NCBI RefSeq assembly: GCF_014641735.1
Contig: NZ_BMIH01000001.1
Span: forward strand, 955,001-1,019,000
Direction of reading: 5' to 3'
Length of the DNA: 64,000 nt
Source of the DNA: Sphingomonas metalli
GTDB taxonomy: Bacteria; Pseudomonadota; Alphaproteobacteria; Sphingomonadales; Sphingomonadaceae
Of the stretch, positions 44,290 through 53,147 are shown piece after piece; position 1 is the stretch's first letter, and each line of letters begins with the position of its first letter. The position numbers and the translations under genes are program-made. The notes beneath the pieces were generated by a model that was not told the origin of the DNA, did not search any database, and saw only the letters and a list, made by a program, of their open reading frames with translations.

Positions 44290-44757
44290 GTGGAGCCGGC
44301 GGAGCGGTTCGGCCACCCTGTCCCACAGGATCCATCCGGCCATCGCGATCATCGCGAAGGGGATGAGGACCAGCGTGGCATATTGCAGCGCGGAGCCGAT
44401 CGAACGGCTCCGCTCCGCGGCGGGCCGGACGGTCATCGACGCGGCGAGCGGCGGACGGTGGGCGACCCGACCGACCCGTCCGTCGGCGAGACTGGCGAGA
44501 TCGACCGGGTCCTGAAGCCGCACCCCGATCCGCTCCCCGGCCCGCCAGCGCACCTGTCCGGCCATCATCAGCGTGCCGCGGCGGATGTCGACGAACGATC
44601 CGCGCCGTGGCGGCGGCGCGTCGTGGACGACGATGGTCAGACCCCGCGCCGAGTGGTTGCGGATCGTCACGTCGCAGACCGGCCCCTCTCCCCGCAGCGA
44701 GGCAGGCAGCGAGACGGAGCGACGCGCCTCGCGCTGGGCAGAACCGGTCATGGCCAT
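44275..44757 (-). CDS. PilZ-domain membrane protein
   Basis: 160 residues. A PilZ-like beta-barrel at about 8-100 opens with REARRSVSLPASLRG, which resembles the RxxxR c-di-GMP motif (RRSVS), followed by NHSARGLTIVVHDAPP in place of the usual D/NxSxxG. A single span near the C-terminus (ALQYATLVLIPFAMIAMAGWILW) anchors it. It probably senses c-di-GMP at the membrane, though the degenerate motif leaves binding uncertain. Confidence 0.78.
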   Translation of the reverse strand: MAMTGSAQREARRSVSLPASLRGEGPVCDVTIRNHSARGLTIVVHDAPPPRRGSFVDIRRGTLMMAGQVRWRAGERIGVRLQDPVDLASLADGRVGRVAHRPPLAASMTVRPAAERSRSIGSALQYATLVLIPFAMIAMAGWILWDRVAEPLRRLHAALG

Positions 44758-44874
44758 GGCGCGGAGCTAACAGCCTGAAGGTTAAGGCTTTGCCAAACGG
44801 GACTTGCCCGCATCCGCCGTGGACGCCATCTCGGCCCGGACCGGCCGCGCACCGCCTGCCGACAGGAACGACGC

Positions 44875-46224
44875 ATGTCCCACTACGACTATGACCTCCT
44901 CACCATCGGCGCGGGTTCGGGCGGCACGCGCGCCAGCCGGGTCGCGGCGGCGCATGGCGCGCGCGTGGCGGTGGCGGAGGAATACAGGGTCGGCGGCACC
45001 TGCGTGATTCGCGGCTGCGTGCCCAAGAAGCTGCTCGTCTATGGCGCGCATTTCGCCGAGGACCTGCGCGACGCCCAGCATTTTGGCTGGGACGTGCCCT
45101 CGCCATGCAGCTTTTCCTGGCCGACCTTGCGCGACAACGTGCTGCGCGAGGTCGACCGGATCAACGGCGCCTATACCCAGACGCTCCAGAACAACGGCGT
45201 CGAGATCATCCCGCAGCGCGCCGTCGTCACCGGCCCGAACAGCGTGCGCCTCGCCGACGGGACCGAGCGGACAGCGGAACGCATCCTGATCGCGGTCGGC
45301 GCGCATCCGGCGATCCCCGAGATCCCCGGCCACGAACACGGCATCACCAGCAACGAGGTGTTCCACCTGCCCGAGCTGCCGCGCCGCATCCTGATCGCCG
45401 GCGGCGGCTATATCGCCAACGAGTTCGCCGGCATCTTCCACCAGTTCGGCAGCCATGTGATCCTGGCGAACCGCAGCCAGGAGCTGCTGCGCGGCTATGA
45501 CGCGCAGATCCGCGATCGGCTGCTCCAGATCGCCACGATGAAGGGGATCGAGTTCCGCTTCGACGCGGCCTTTCGCGGGATCGACAAGGGCGAGGACGGC
45601 TGCCTGACCGTCCATCTCGCAAACCACGAGCCGGTGGTGGTCGACCAGGTCCTGTTCGCGACCGGCCGCCGCCCCAACACCAGCGGGCTGGGGCTGGAGA
45701 CGGCCGGCGTGGAGATCGATGACCTGGGTGCGGTGAAGGTCGACGAGGATCATCGCTCCACCTGCCCCTCCATCTATGCGATCGGCGACGTCACCAACCG
45801 CATCCAGCTGACCCCCGTGGCGATCCGCGAAGGGCAGGCCTTTGCCGACACCGTGTATGGCGGCAAGCCGACGAAGGTCGACTATCGCTGCGTCCCAGCG
45901 GCGGTGTTCAGCCATCCGCCCATGGCGGGCGTCGGGCTGACCGAGGCGCAGGCGAAGCAGCAATATGGCTCGGTGAAGGTCTATTCCTCCGACTTCCGCC
46001 CGATGAAGAACGTGCTGGCCGGGCGCAACGAGCGCGCGCTCTACAAGATGGTGTGCGACGGGCTGACCGACCGGGTGCTCGGCATCCACATGATCGGGCC
46101 CGACGTGCCCGAGATCATCCAGATCTGCGCCGTCGCGGTGAAGGCGGGGCTGACCAAGGCCGATTTCGACGCCACCGTGGCGCTGCATCCGAGCATGGCG
46201 GAGGAGCTGGTGCTGCTGCGGTAG
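44875..46224 (+). CDS. gor: Glutathione-disulfide reductase
   Basis: 449 residues. FAD motif GAGSGGTRASRVAA, redox disulfide GGTCVIRGCVPKKLLVYG, NADPH motif AGGGYIANEFAGIF followed by Arg-rich NRSQELLRG, and C-terminal HPSMAEELVLL with the base His. It reduces oxidised glutathione with NADPH. The monocistronic layout is bounded by PilZ (divergent) and rarD (convergent). Confidence 0.95.
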   Translation: MSHYDYDLLTIGAGSGGTRASRVAAAHGARVAVAEEYRVGGTCVIRGCVPKKLLVYGAHFAEDLRDAQHFGWDVPSPCSFSWPTLRDNVLREVDRINGAYTQTLQNNGVEIIPQRAVVTGPNSVRLADGTERTAERILIAVGAHPAIPEIPGHEHGITSNEVFHLPELPRRILIAGGGYIANEFAGIFHQFGSHVILANRSQELLRGYDAQIRDRLLQIATMKGIEFRFDAAFRGIDKGEDGCLTVHLANHEPVVVDQVLFATGRRPNTSGLGLETAGVEIDDLGAVKVDEDHRSTCPSIYAIGDVTNRIQLTPVAIREGQAFADTVYGGKPTKVDYRCVPAAVFSHPPMAGVGLTEAQAKQQYGSVKVYSSDFRPMKNVLAGRNERALYKMVCDGLTDRVLGIHMIGPDVPEIIQICAVAVKAGLTKADFDATVALHPSMAEELVLLR

Positions 46225-46243
46225 GCAGGCCTCCTGCTCCACC

Positions 46244-46280
46244 CTCCGTTCGCCCTGAGCTTGCCGAAGCACGAACGGAG
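46244..46280. repeat. Short family-C inverted repeat
   Basis: CTCCGTTCG and CGAACGGAG pair across a 19-base loop containing CCCTGAGCTTGCCGAAG, a fragment of the family-C arm. It lies between the convergent gor and rarD genes and could act as a terminator for both. Confidence 0.65.
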
Positions 46281-46318
46281 AGAGGACCGGGTACGAACGG
46301 ACGGGAGCAGGATGCGAA

Positions 46319-47197
46319 CTACGCCGCCGCGACCCGCGCGCTCCGCCATCCGGCCAGCGCATAGAGCGCGCACCCGGCCCAGATCAGGGCGAAGGCGGCG
46401 ATGTGGTATGCCCGCAGCGGCTCGCCGAACAGCAGCACCGCCTGCATCAGTTGCAGCGTCGGCGCGAGATACTGGAACAGGCCGAGCGTCGCGTAGCGCA
46501 GCCGCTTCGCCGCGGCGGCGAAGAGCAGCAGCGGCACCGCGGTGATCGCGCCCGCCAGGATCAGCAGCAGGTCGGTATGGCCGCTGGTGCCGAACGCGCC
46601 GGTGCCGTCCGCCTGCGCCCAGCCGATCACCGCCAGCGCCGGCGCCACCAGGATCAGCGTCTCCACCGTCAGCCCGCCCAGCGCATCGATCGCCGCTACC
46701 TTGCGGATCAGCCCGTAGACGCCGAAGCTGAAGGCGAGGAGGAGCGAGATCCACACCGATCCGCCGCCCGATACCGCCATCACCACCACCCCCGCCGCGG
46801 CGATGCCGACCGCGGCGAGCTGCACCCGCCCCACCCGCTCGCCCAGCACCAGCATGCCGAGCGCGACGTTGAGCAGCGGGTTGATGAAATAGCCCAGGCT
46901 CGCCTCGAGCACATGCTCGTGCCCGACCGCCCAGATATAGGTCAGCCAGTTGATCGCGATCAGCGTCGCGCTGGCGCAGAGCAGGGCCAGCGTGCGCCCC
47001 CGCGCCGCCGCCCGGATCGCGCCGACCCGGCGCAGCGCGACGACCAGCACCGCCAGCAGGATCACCGACCACAGGATACGGTGGGCCAGGATCTGCGTCG
47101 CGGGCACGCCGTGCAGCAGCTTGAAATAGATCGGCAGCAGGCCCCATGCCGTGTAGGCGCCGACCGCCTGCCACAATCCCTTCGCCTGTTCGCTCAT
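46319..47197 (-). CDS. rarD: RarD-type EamA transporter
   Basis: 292 residues with ten hydrophobic spans arranged as two EamA repeats. The RarD subgroup signature is visible: AYTAWGLLPIYFKLL, HRILWSVILL, INWLTYIWAV and EASLGYFINPL. Drug/metabolite-superfamily permeases export small metabolites; RarD's substrate is not settled. ATG at 47197 is chosen as the usual N-terminus. It follows bkdB on the same strand at a 68-base distance. Confidence 0.92.
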   Translation of the reverse strand: MSEQAKGLWQAVGAYTAWGLLPIYFKLLHGVPATQILAHRILWSVILLAVLVVALRRVGAIRAAARGRTLALLCASATLIAINWLTYIWAVGHEHVLEASLGYFINPLLNVALGMLVLGERVGRVQLAAVGIAAAGVVVMAVSGGGSVWISLLLAFSFGVYGLIRKVAAIDALGGLTVETLILVAPALAVIGWAQADGTGAFGTSGHTDLLLILAGAITAVPLLLFAAAAKRLRYATLGLFQYLAPTLQLMQAVLLFGEPLRAYHIAAFALIWAGCALYALAGWRSARVAAA

Positions 47198-47265
47198 GTC
47201 CCCGCCCATCGACGGGTTCATGGCGCGGTGCAACATGCTTGTGGTTGCGGCCGGAAAAGTCCCGC

Positions 47266-48579
47266 TCAGTCGGCGAAGAGCAGCACCGGCGTCTCCAGAT
47301 ACTTGCGCACCGCCTGTACGTAGCTGGCCGCATCCCAGCCATCGACCACGCGATGGTCGCAGCTGATCGACAGGTTCATCAATTTGGCCCGGACGATCTC
47401 GTCACCCCGAAAAACCGGACGCTCGACGATCTTGTTGGGGCCGATGATCGCCACCTCCGGCCGGTTGATCACCGGCGTCGTCGCGATGCCGCCGAGAGGA
47501 CCCAGCGAGGTGACGGTGATGGTACCGCCGCCCAGCTCCTGCGGGGTCAGCTTCTGCGCGCGCGCCGCCTCTGCCAGGCGAGTGATCTCGGTGGCGAGCT
47601 GCCAGACATTCTTGTCCTGCGCGTCGCGGATCACCGGCACCGTCAGCCCGGCTTCGGTCTGGGTCGCCATGCCGAGATGAATGCGGCCCGAGCGGGTCAC
47701 CACCCCGGCCTCGTCGTCATAGCGGGCGTTGAGCATCGGAAAGTCGGGCAGGGTGCGGCAGATGGCGACGATCAGGAAGGGGAGCATCGTCAGCTTGGGC
47801 CGATCGCCGCGATGCGCGTTCAGATCCGCACGCATCGCCTCCAGCGCGGTGACGTCGATCTCGTCGACATAGGTGAAGTGCGGGATGTGGCGCTTGGCCG
47901 CCGCCATGTTCTCGGCGATGCGGCGGCGCATGCCGATGACGCGGACCTGCTCGTCGTCGCGGACGCGGTCGGCGGGCGCGCCATAGCCTTGGCCGGCATT
48001 GTAGCGCAGGTACGCGTCGAGATCGGCGTGGCGGAGGCGCTCGCCCTCGGCGGGGCGGACCTGCGACAGGTCGATGCCGAGGTCGCGCGCGCGGGCACGG
48101 ACGGCGGGCGAGGCGAGGATGGGCGTACGCTCCTCCCCACTCTGGGGAGGGGGACCGTCCGCCGCAGGCGGATGGTGGAGGGGCGCTTCCGCGGGCGGAG
48201 TCGCCTGTGGCGCTCCCCCTCCACCAGCCTGCGGCTGGTCCCCCTCCCCGCGAGCGGGGAGGATCTGGCTTTCCTCGACGCCGGGATTCTCTGCCTCGAG
48301 GACGGTTCCCTCGGTCGCGGGCGATACGGCCTCCTCGCCCTCGGTCTCGATCACCACCAGCGCCGAGCCGATCGGGATCTGGTCGCCGACCTCGCCCGCC
48401 AGCTCGACCACCGTGCCGGCGACGGGCGACTCCATCTCGACGGTCGCCTTGTCGGTCATCATGTCGGCGAGGTTCTGGTCCTCTTCGACCCGGTCGCCGA
48501 TCTTCACGTGCCAGGCGACGATCTCGGCCTCGGCGATGCCTTCGCCGATATCCGGGAGGCGGAAGGTGAAGCGGGCCAT
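47266..48579 (-). CDS. bkdB: Branched-chain 2-oxoacid dehydrogenase E2 (dihydrolipoyl acyltransferase)
   Basis: 437 residues: lipoyl domain 1-80 with lipoyl Lys 44 (MTDKATVEME), linker about 81-151, peripheral-subunit-binding domain about 153-190 (ASPAVRARARDLGIDLSQV), and catalytic domain about 205-437 with DHRVVDG at 408-414. It transfers the acyl group from E1 to CoA, giving isobutyryl-, isovaleryl- or 2-methylbutyryl-CoA. Residues about 105-151 are encoded by a family-B intergenic repeat inserted in frame. It starts two bases after bkdA2. No E3 (lpd) gene follows. Confidence 0.94.
   Translation of the reverse strand: MARFTFRLPDIGEGIAEAEIVAWHVKIGDRVEEDQNLADMMTDKATVEMESPVAGTVVELAGEVGDQIPIGSALVVIETEGEEAVSPATEGTVLEAENPGVEESQILPARGEGDQPQAGGGGAPQATPPAEAPLHHPPAADGPPPQSGEERTPILASPAVRARARDLGIDLSQVRPAEGERLRHADLDAYLRYNAGQGYGAPADRVRDDEQVRVIGMRRRIAENMAAAKRHIPHFTYVDEIDVTALEAMRADLNAHRGDRPKLTMLPFLIVAICRTLPDFPMLNARYDDEAGVVTRSGRIHLGMATQTEAGLTVPVIRDAQDKNVWQLATEITRLAEAARAQKLTPQELGGGTITVTSLGPLGGIATTPVINRPEVAIIGPNKIVERPVFRGDEIVRAKLMNLSISCDHRVVDGWDAASYVQAVRKYLETPVLLFAD
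48131..48265. repeat. Family-B repeat inside the bkdB coding sequence
   Basis: 135 bases, exactly 45 codons, with ends TCCTCCCC and GCGGGGAGGATC and inner GATGGTGGAGGGG and CCCCTCCACCA arms matching the intergenic copies at 233, 29469 and 49631. It is read through without a stop as a Pro/Ala/Gly/Gln-rich linker between the lipoyl and E3-binding domains. Confidence 0.9.
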
Positions 48580-48581
48580 CC

Positions 48582-49622
48582 TCAAACGTCCTTCATGATC
48601 TTCTTGAGCGCCTGGCCGATACGGACAGGCCCCGGGAAATACGCCCATTCCAGGCTGTGCGGATACGGCGTGTCGAAGCCCGTCACCCGTTCGATCGGCG
48701 CCTCGAGATGGTAGAAGCACCGTTCCTGCACCAGCGCCGACAGTTCCGCGCCGAAGCCGGAGGTGCGCGTCGCCTCGTGCACGATCATGCAGCGGCCGGT
48801 CTTCCTCACCGACGCCTCGATCGTCGCGATATCGAGGGGGACGAGGGTGCGCAGGTCGATGATCTCGGCATCGACGCCCTCTTCCTCGACCACCTTGGCG
48901 CAGACATGCACCATCGTGCCATAGGCGAGGATCGTCAGCGCCTCGCCTGCCCGCACCACCGCCGCCGTGCCGAGATCGACGCGATAGTGGCCGGTCGGCA
49001 CGTCGCCGCCGGGATGCTTCGACCAGTTCTCCGCCGGCCGGTCCCAATGGCCGTTGAAGGGGCCGTTATAGATGCGCTTGGGCTCGAGGAAGAGGACGGG
49101 GTCGTTGTCCTCGATCGCGGCGATCAGCAGCCCCTTCGCGTCATAGGGCGTCGACGGGATCACCGTCTTCATGCCCGAGACATGGGTGAAGATCCCCTCG
49201 GGCGACTGGGAGTGGGTCTGGCCGCCGAAGATGCCGCCGCCATAGGGCGAGCGGATCGTGATCGGTGCGGTGAACTCGCCCGCCGAGCGATAGCGCAGCC
49301 GCGCCGCCTCCGACACCAGCTGGTCGAGCGCGGGATAGATATAGTCGGCGAACTGGATCTCCGGCACCGGCCGGAGACCATAGGCTCCCATGCCGATCGC
49401 GACGCCCATGATCCCCGTCTCGGTGATCGGCGTGTCGAAGACGCGGGTCTTGCCGTATTTCGCCTGCAGCCCGGCCGTGGCGCGGAACACGCCGCCGAAA
49501 TAGCCCACATCCTCGCCCATCACGACGACATCGGCGTCGCGCGCCATCATCACGTCGAGCGCGGAGTTGATCGCCTGGATCATGTTCATGCGGGTGGTGG
49601 TGTCGGTCATCGTGTCGCTCAT
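48582..49622 (-). CDS. bkdA2: Branched-chain 2-oxoacid dehydrogenase E1 beta subunit
   Basis: 346 residues. Thiamine-diphosphate-facing motif MGEDVGYFGGVFRAT, EIQFADYIYPALDQL, RSPYGGGIFGGQTHSQSPEG and the C-terminal RVTGFDTPYPHSLEW. With E1 alpha it decarboxylates the keto acids of valine, leucine and isoleucine. The start at 49622 has GGAGGAG 8 bases upstream; that sequence is the end of a family-B repeat. It lies between E1 alpha and E2 in the operon. Confidence 0.95.
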   Translation of the reverse strand: MSDTMTDTTTRMNMIQAINSALDVMMARDADVVVMGEDVGYFGGVFRATAGLQAKYGKTRVFDTPITETGIMGVAIGMGAYGLRPVPEIQFADYIYPALDQLVSEAARLRYRSAGEFTAPITIRSPYGGGIFGGQTHSQSPEGIFTHVSGMKTVIPSTPYDAKGLLIAAIEDNDPVLFLEPKRIYNGPFNGHWDRPAENWSKHPGGDVPTGHYRVDLGTAAVVRAGEALTILAYGTMVHVCAKVVEEEGVDAEIIDLRTLVPLDIATIEASVRKTGRCMIVHEATRTSGFGAELSALVQERCFYHLEAPIERVTGFDTPYPHSLEWAYFPGPVRIGQALKKIMKDV

Positions 49623-49630
49623 GCCTCAAG

Positions 49631-49764
49631 CTCCTCCCCACTTGTGGGGAGGGGGACCGCCGGCGCAGCCGGTGGTGGAGGGGAGCAGCCACGCGCGATG
49701 CGCTCGCGGCGATCCCCCTCCACCAGCCTGCGGCTGGTTCCCCTCCCCGCGAGCGGGGAGGATC
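49631..49764. repeat. Family-B repeat between bkdA1 and bkdA2
   Basis: 134 bases with ends CTCCTCCCCA and GCGGGGAGGATC. It fills the gap between the two E1 genes, and on the coding strand its end (GGGGAGGAG) is the ribosome-binding site of bkdA2. It is the second copy in this three-gene operon, the other being inside bkdB. Confidence 0.9.
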
Positions 49765-49774
49765 TTCCCGCCCG

Positions 49775-51070
49775 TCACTTGCGCGCCCATGGCCGGCCGC
49801 TCGCTTCTTCCTCGGCGAGCATCTGCGCCCGCTGCTCCCTGAGATGCCACGGCATCTCCTCGAACACCCCGTCGAACAGCGAATCGAGCGGCTGGTGCAG
49901 ACCATGGCCGAGGATGCCGTTCTTCTCGGCCTCCTTCTGCGCCGCCTTCACCTCCTCGGCGAGTTCGCGGTCCTGCGCGGCATGGCGATCCTCGTCCCAC
50001 TCGCTGATCGCGATCAGGTGATCCTTGAGCCGGCGGATCGGATCGCCCAGCGGCCAGGCGGTCGGCTCGCCGGCGGACCGGTATTGCGACGGATCGTCGG
50101 AGGTCGAGTGCCCCTCCGCCCGGTAGGTGAAATGTTCGATCAGCGTCGGCCCGGCATTGGTGCGCGCCCGCTCCGCGGCCCATTGCGTCGCCGCATAGAC
50201 GGCGAGCGCGTCGTTGCCGTCCACCCGCAGCGAGGCGATGCCATAGCCGATCCCGCGCGCCGCGAAGGTGGTCGATTCCGCCCCGGCAAAGCCCGAGAAG
50301 CTGGAGATCGCCCACTGGTTGTTGACGATGTTCATCACCACCGGCGCCCGGTAGACGGCGGCGAAGGTGCAGGCGGAGTGGAAATCGCCCTCCGCCGTCG
50401 ACCCCTCGCCGCACCACACCGCGGCGATGCGGCTGTCGCCCTTCGCGGCAGAGGCCATCGCCCAGCCCACCGCCTGCGGATATTGCGTGGTGAGATTGCC
50501 CGAGATCGAGAAGAAGCCGAACCGCTTTTCCGAATACATGATCGGCAGCTGCTTGCCGCCCAGCTTGTCGCCCGTGTTCGAGTAGATCTGGTTCATCATG
50601 TCGACGAGCGGGCAGCCGCGCGCGATCAGCAGCCCCTGCTGGCGATAGGAGGGGAAGCACATATCCTCCGCATCGAGCGCGTGCGCCGCCGCGATCGCCA
50701 CCGCCTCCTCGCCCAGCGCCTTCATGTAGAAGCTGGTCTTGCCCTGCCGCTGCGCGCGGAACATCCGCTCGTCGAATGCGCGCAGCCGCACCATGTCGCG
50801 CAGCATCCGCCGCAGCGTATCGGGCGCCAGCCGCGGGTTCCACGGGCCGACCGCCTGCCCCTGCTCGTCGAGCACGCGCACCATCGTATAGGCGAGTTCG
50901 GCGAAGTCGCGGGGCGCCGCGCCGGTATCGGGGCGGCGGGCGGCGCCGGCGGCGGGGATCTCGACCTCCGCGAAGTCGACCGTATCGCCGGGCCGGAAGC
51001 GGGGTTCCGGCACGTGCAGCGACAGGCGCGGCATGTTGGGGCGCATGGGCGCGCCGGGATCCTCGGCCAC
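49775..51070 (-). CDS. bkdA1: Branched-chain 2-oxoacid dehydrogenase E1 alpha subunit
   Basis: 431 residues. The N-terminal extension (MPRLSLHVPEPRFRPGDTVDF) is typical of the branched-chain E1 alpha rather than pyruvate dehydrogenase. The thiamine-diphosphate motif is GEGSTAEGDF (221-230) through NNQWAIS (250-256). Phosphorylation-loop-like HSTSDDPSQYR is present. Translation starts with GTG at 51070 after GGAGAGAGA. First gene of bkdA1-bkdA2-bkdB, which supplies isobutyryl-CoA to the valine operon 20 kb away. Confidence 0.96.
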   Translation of the reverse strand: MAEDPGAPMRPNMPRLSLHVPEPRFRPGDTVDFAEVEIPAAGAARRPDTGAAPRDFAELAYTMVRVLDEQGQAVGPWNPRLAPDTLRRMLRDMVRLRAFDERMFRAQRQGKTSFYMKALGEEAVAIAAAHALDAEDMCFPSYRQQGLLIARGCPLVDMMNQIYSNTGDKLGGKQLPIMYSEKRFGFFSISGNLTTQYPQAVGWAMASAAKGDSRIAAVWCGEGSTAEGDFHSACTFAAVYRAPVVMNIVNNQWAISSFSGFAGAESTTFAARGIGYGIASLRVDGNDALAVYAATQWAAERARTNAGPTLIEHFTYRAEGHSTSDDPSQYRSAGEPTAWPLGDPIRRLKDHLIAISEWDEDRHAAQDRELAEEVKAAQKEAEKNGILGHGLHQPLDSLFDGVFEEMPWHLREQRAQMLAEEEASGRPWARK

Positions 51071-51179
51071 TCTCTCTCCACTTCCGCTGGGGCGAATCCG
51101 CGTCCGCCCGTGGTTTCCATCCTTTTCGCGCCGTTGTAATTAAATTTCAAGTCTGAGCGACCGCCGGAGCGGCGGAATC

Positions 51180-51207
51180 TTGACTTATCCGGCGCCCGCG
51201 CTAGGTA
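51180..51207 (+). promoter_or_regulatory. Possible promoter for the DEAD-box helicase
   Basis: TTGACT (51180) and TAGGTA (51202) are 16 bases apart, a moderate match to a sigma-70 promoter. Transcription from here would leave a leader of about 155 bases before the helicase ATG. The remaining 300-base divergent gap includes an AT-rich patch (TAATTAAATTT, 51137-51147) near the bkdA1 side. Nothing else is recognisable. Confidence 0.35.
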
Positions 51208-51370
51208 GCCCGGTATCGAGGCGTCATGCAGCGTGAACGGATCATCGTATCCGGGCTCCGCCTCGGCTGAACCGCAAGGCTTCCCTTTTCACGCGGGGCG
51301 TCAATTTCCCCCGCCGTCCGTGCGCCCGCATCCCGGGCGCCGGCCAACGGCATGTTGGCATAGGATTTCC

Positions 51371-52741
51371 ATGACTTTCTCTACACTCGGCCTGTCCGAG
51401 CCGCTGGTCCGCGCGCTCGAAGCCAAGGGCTACGTCACCCCCACCCCGATCCAGGCGCAGGCGATCCCGACGCTGATCGAGGGCCGCGACCTGCTCGGCA
51501 TCGCGCAGACCGGCACCGGCAAGACCGCCGCCTTCGTCCTCCCCTCGATCCAGCGGCTCGTCGCCGCCGGCAAGCGCGTGCTGCCGACGCATGTGCGGAT
51601 GCTGGTGCTCGCCCCGACGCGCGAGCTGGCCAGCCAGATCGCCGACAATGCGCGCGGCTACGCCAAATTCTCGAAGCTGAGCGTCGCCACCGTGTTCGGC
51701 GGCACCAGCATCAACAAGAACCGGCAGGACGTGTCGCGCGGCGTCGACATCCTCGTCGCGACGCCGGGCCGGCTGATCGATCTGGTCGAGCAGGGCTTCG
51801 TCAACCTGTCGATGATCGAGATCCTCGTCCTCGACGAGGCGGACCAGATGCTCGACCTCGGCTTCATCCACGCGCTGAAGCGGATCGTGAAGATGGTGCC
51901 GCGCAAGCGCCAGACGCTGTTCTTCTCGGCGACCATGCCGACCTCGATCCGCGATCTGGCCAACCAGTTCCTGACCGATCCGGCCACTGTCTCGGTCGTC
52001 CCCGCGGCCACCACGGCGGAGCGGGTCGACCAGGTCGTGACCTTCGTCAACCAGACCGAGAAGCAGGCGCTGCTGACCCTGACGCTGCGCGACGAGGCGA
52101 TCGACCGCGCGCTGGTCTTCACCCGCACCAAGCATGGCGCCGACCGCGTCGTGAAGCTGCTCGCCGGCAACGGCATCGCCGCGGCCGCGATCCACGGCAA
52201 CAAGAGCCAGGCGCAGCGCGAGCGGGCGCTGGGCGCGTTCAAGTCGGGCGAGGTGCGCATCCTGGTCGCGACCGATATCGCCGCCCGCGGCATCGACGTG
52301 TCGGGCGTCAGCCACGTCATCAACTTCGAGCTGCCGAACGTGCCCGAACAGTATGTCCACCGCATCGGCCGCACCGCGCGCGCCGGGGCGAGCGGCATCG
52401 CCATCTCCTTCTGCGCCGATGACGAGCGGCCGTACCTGAAGGATATCGAGAAGGTGACCCGGCAGAAGGTGCCGGTGCGCCCGCTGCCCGAGGACTTCCT
52501 GCGTCAGGCGGATGCGATCAAGGCCGCGCGCATCAAGGCGATCGGCGCCGACCCCGCCCCGCGCGAGGATCGTCCGCGTGGCGCCCGCCCGCCGATGAAG
52601 CCGCGCGCGACGCACCAGCCGACCGCGACCGGCAGCGCCACGGGTCGCAACTATGCCAATGCCAGCCGGCGCGGACGCGGCGGCCGGGGGCGTGGCGGCA
52701 GCGGCGGCGGCCGCGGCGCGGGAGCCTCCGCGGCGCGCTGA
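51371..52741 (+). CDS. DEAD-box RNA helicase, RhlE-like
   Basis: 456 residues. Q motif near GYVTPTPIQAQAIP, Walker A AQTGTGKT, motif Ia PTRELASQ, DEAD box DEADQML, SAT, and C-terminal motifs TDIAARGID and HRIGRTARAG. The last 60 residues are basic and Arg/Gly-rich (GRGGRGRGGSGGGRG), which would add non-specific RNA affinity. It probably remodels ribosomal or cold-structured RNA. ATG at 51371; the leader is long. Confidence 0.95.
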   Translation: MTFSTLGLSEPLVRALEAKGYVTPTPIQAQAIPTLIEGRDLLGIAQTGTGKTAAFVLPSIQRLVAAGKRVLPTHVRMLVLAPTRELASQIADNARGYAKFSKLSVATVFGGTSINKNRQDVSRGVDILVATPGRLIDLVEQGFVNLSMIEILVLDEADQMLDLGFIHALKRIVKMVPRKRQTLFFSATMPTSIRDLANQFLTDPATVSVVPAATTAERVDQVVTFVNQTEKQALLTLTLRDEAIDRALVFTRTKHGADRVVKLLAGNGIAAAAIHGNKSQAQRERALGAFKSGEVRILVATDIAARGIDVSGVSHVINFELPNVPEQYVHRIGRTARAGASGIAISFCADDERPYLKDIEKVTRQKVPVRPLPEDFLRQADAIKAARIKAIGADPAPREDRPRGARPPMKPRATHQPTATGSATGRNYANASRRGRGGRGRGGSGGGRGAGASAAR

Positions 52742-52820
52742 TCGCCCCTTGCCGAAATGAAACGGCGGATACGGGCACGTCGCTCGCGGGTTAGCGCTTC
52801 CTGACCAAGGGAGAGCCGCC

Positions 52821-53087
52821 ATGGACGTGTCCGTCACCCCGATCGCCGAACGCATCGCTCGCGTCCTCGCGGCGGAGCGGATCAGCGCCAATGGCGAGGG
52901 CGCGGAGGAGTCCGCCGCCGCCCATATCGACAGCGCCTGGCGCGACCATCTGCCCGAGGCGGTCGCGGTGCTGCGCACCCTGCGCGAGCCGGACGAGACG
53001 ATGGCGGCCGTCGGCGACGTCGCCGTCTGGGAACGCATGGTGCGGGCGGCGATCGAGGCGTCCAAGCCGCCGACGGTGGTCTTGTAG
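52821..53087 (+). CDS. Small conserved-looking protein of unknown function
   Basis: 88 residues, acidic, without membrane segments or signal peptide; begins MDVSVTPIAERIARVLAAER and contains SAWRDHLPEAVAVLRTLREPDE. A good ribosome-binding site (AAGGGAGAG) precedes the ATG. The predicted structure is mostly helical. I do not recognise a named family. It is followed by two thioesterase genes on the same strand. Confidence 0.7.
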   Translation: MDVSVTPIAERIARVLAAERISANGEGAEESAAAHIDSAWRDHLPEAVAVLRTLREPDETMAAVGDVAVWERMVRAAIEASKPPTVVL

Positions 53088-53147
53088 GGCGCGCGACTCC
53101 ATCTCGATCGTTGCGTCGGCCCTTCGCCCGTGTAGACGCATGGCATC

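Noticed and set aside
48131-48265. Frameshift or pseudogene at the repeat inside bkdB
   Set aside because: The insert is a multiple of three, has no stop, and both flanking domains stay in frame with intact catalytic residues.
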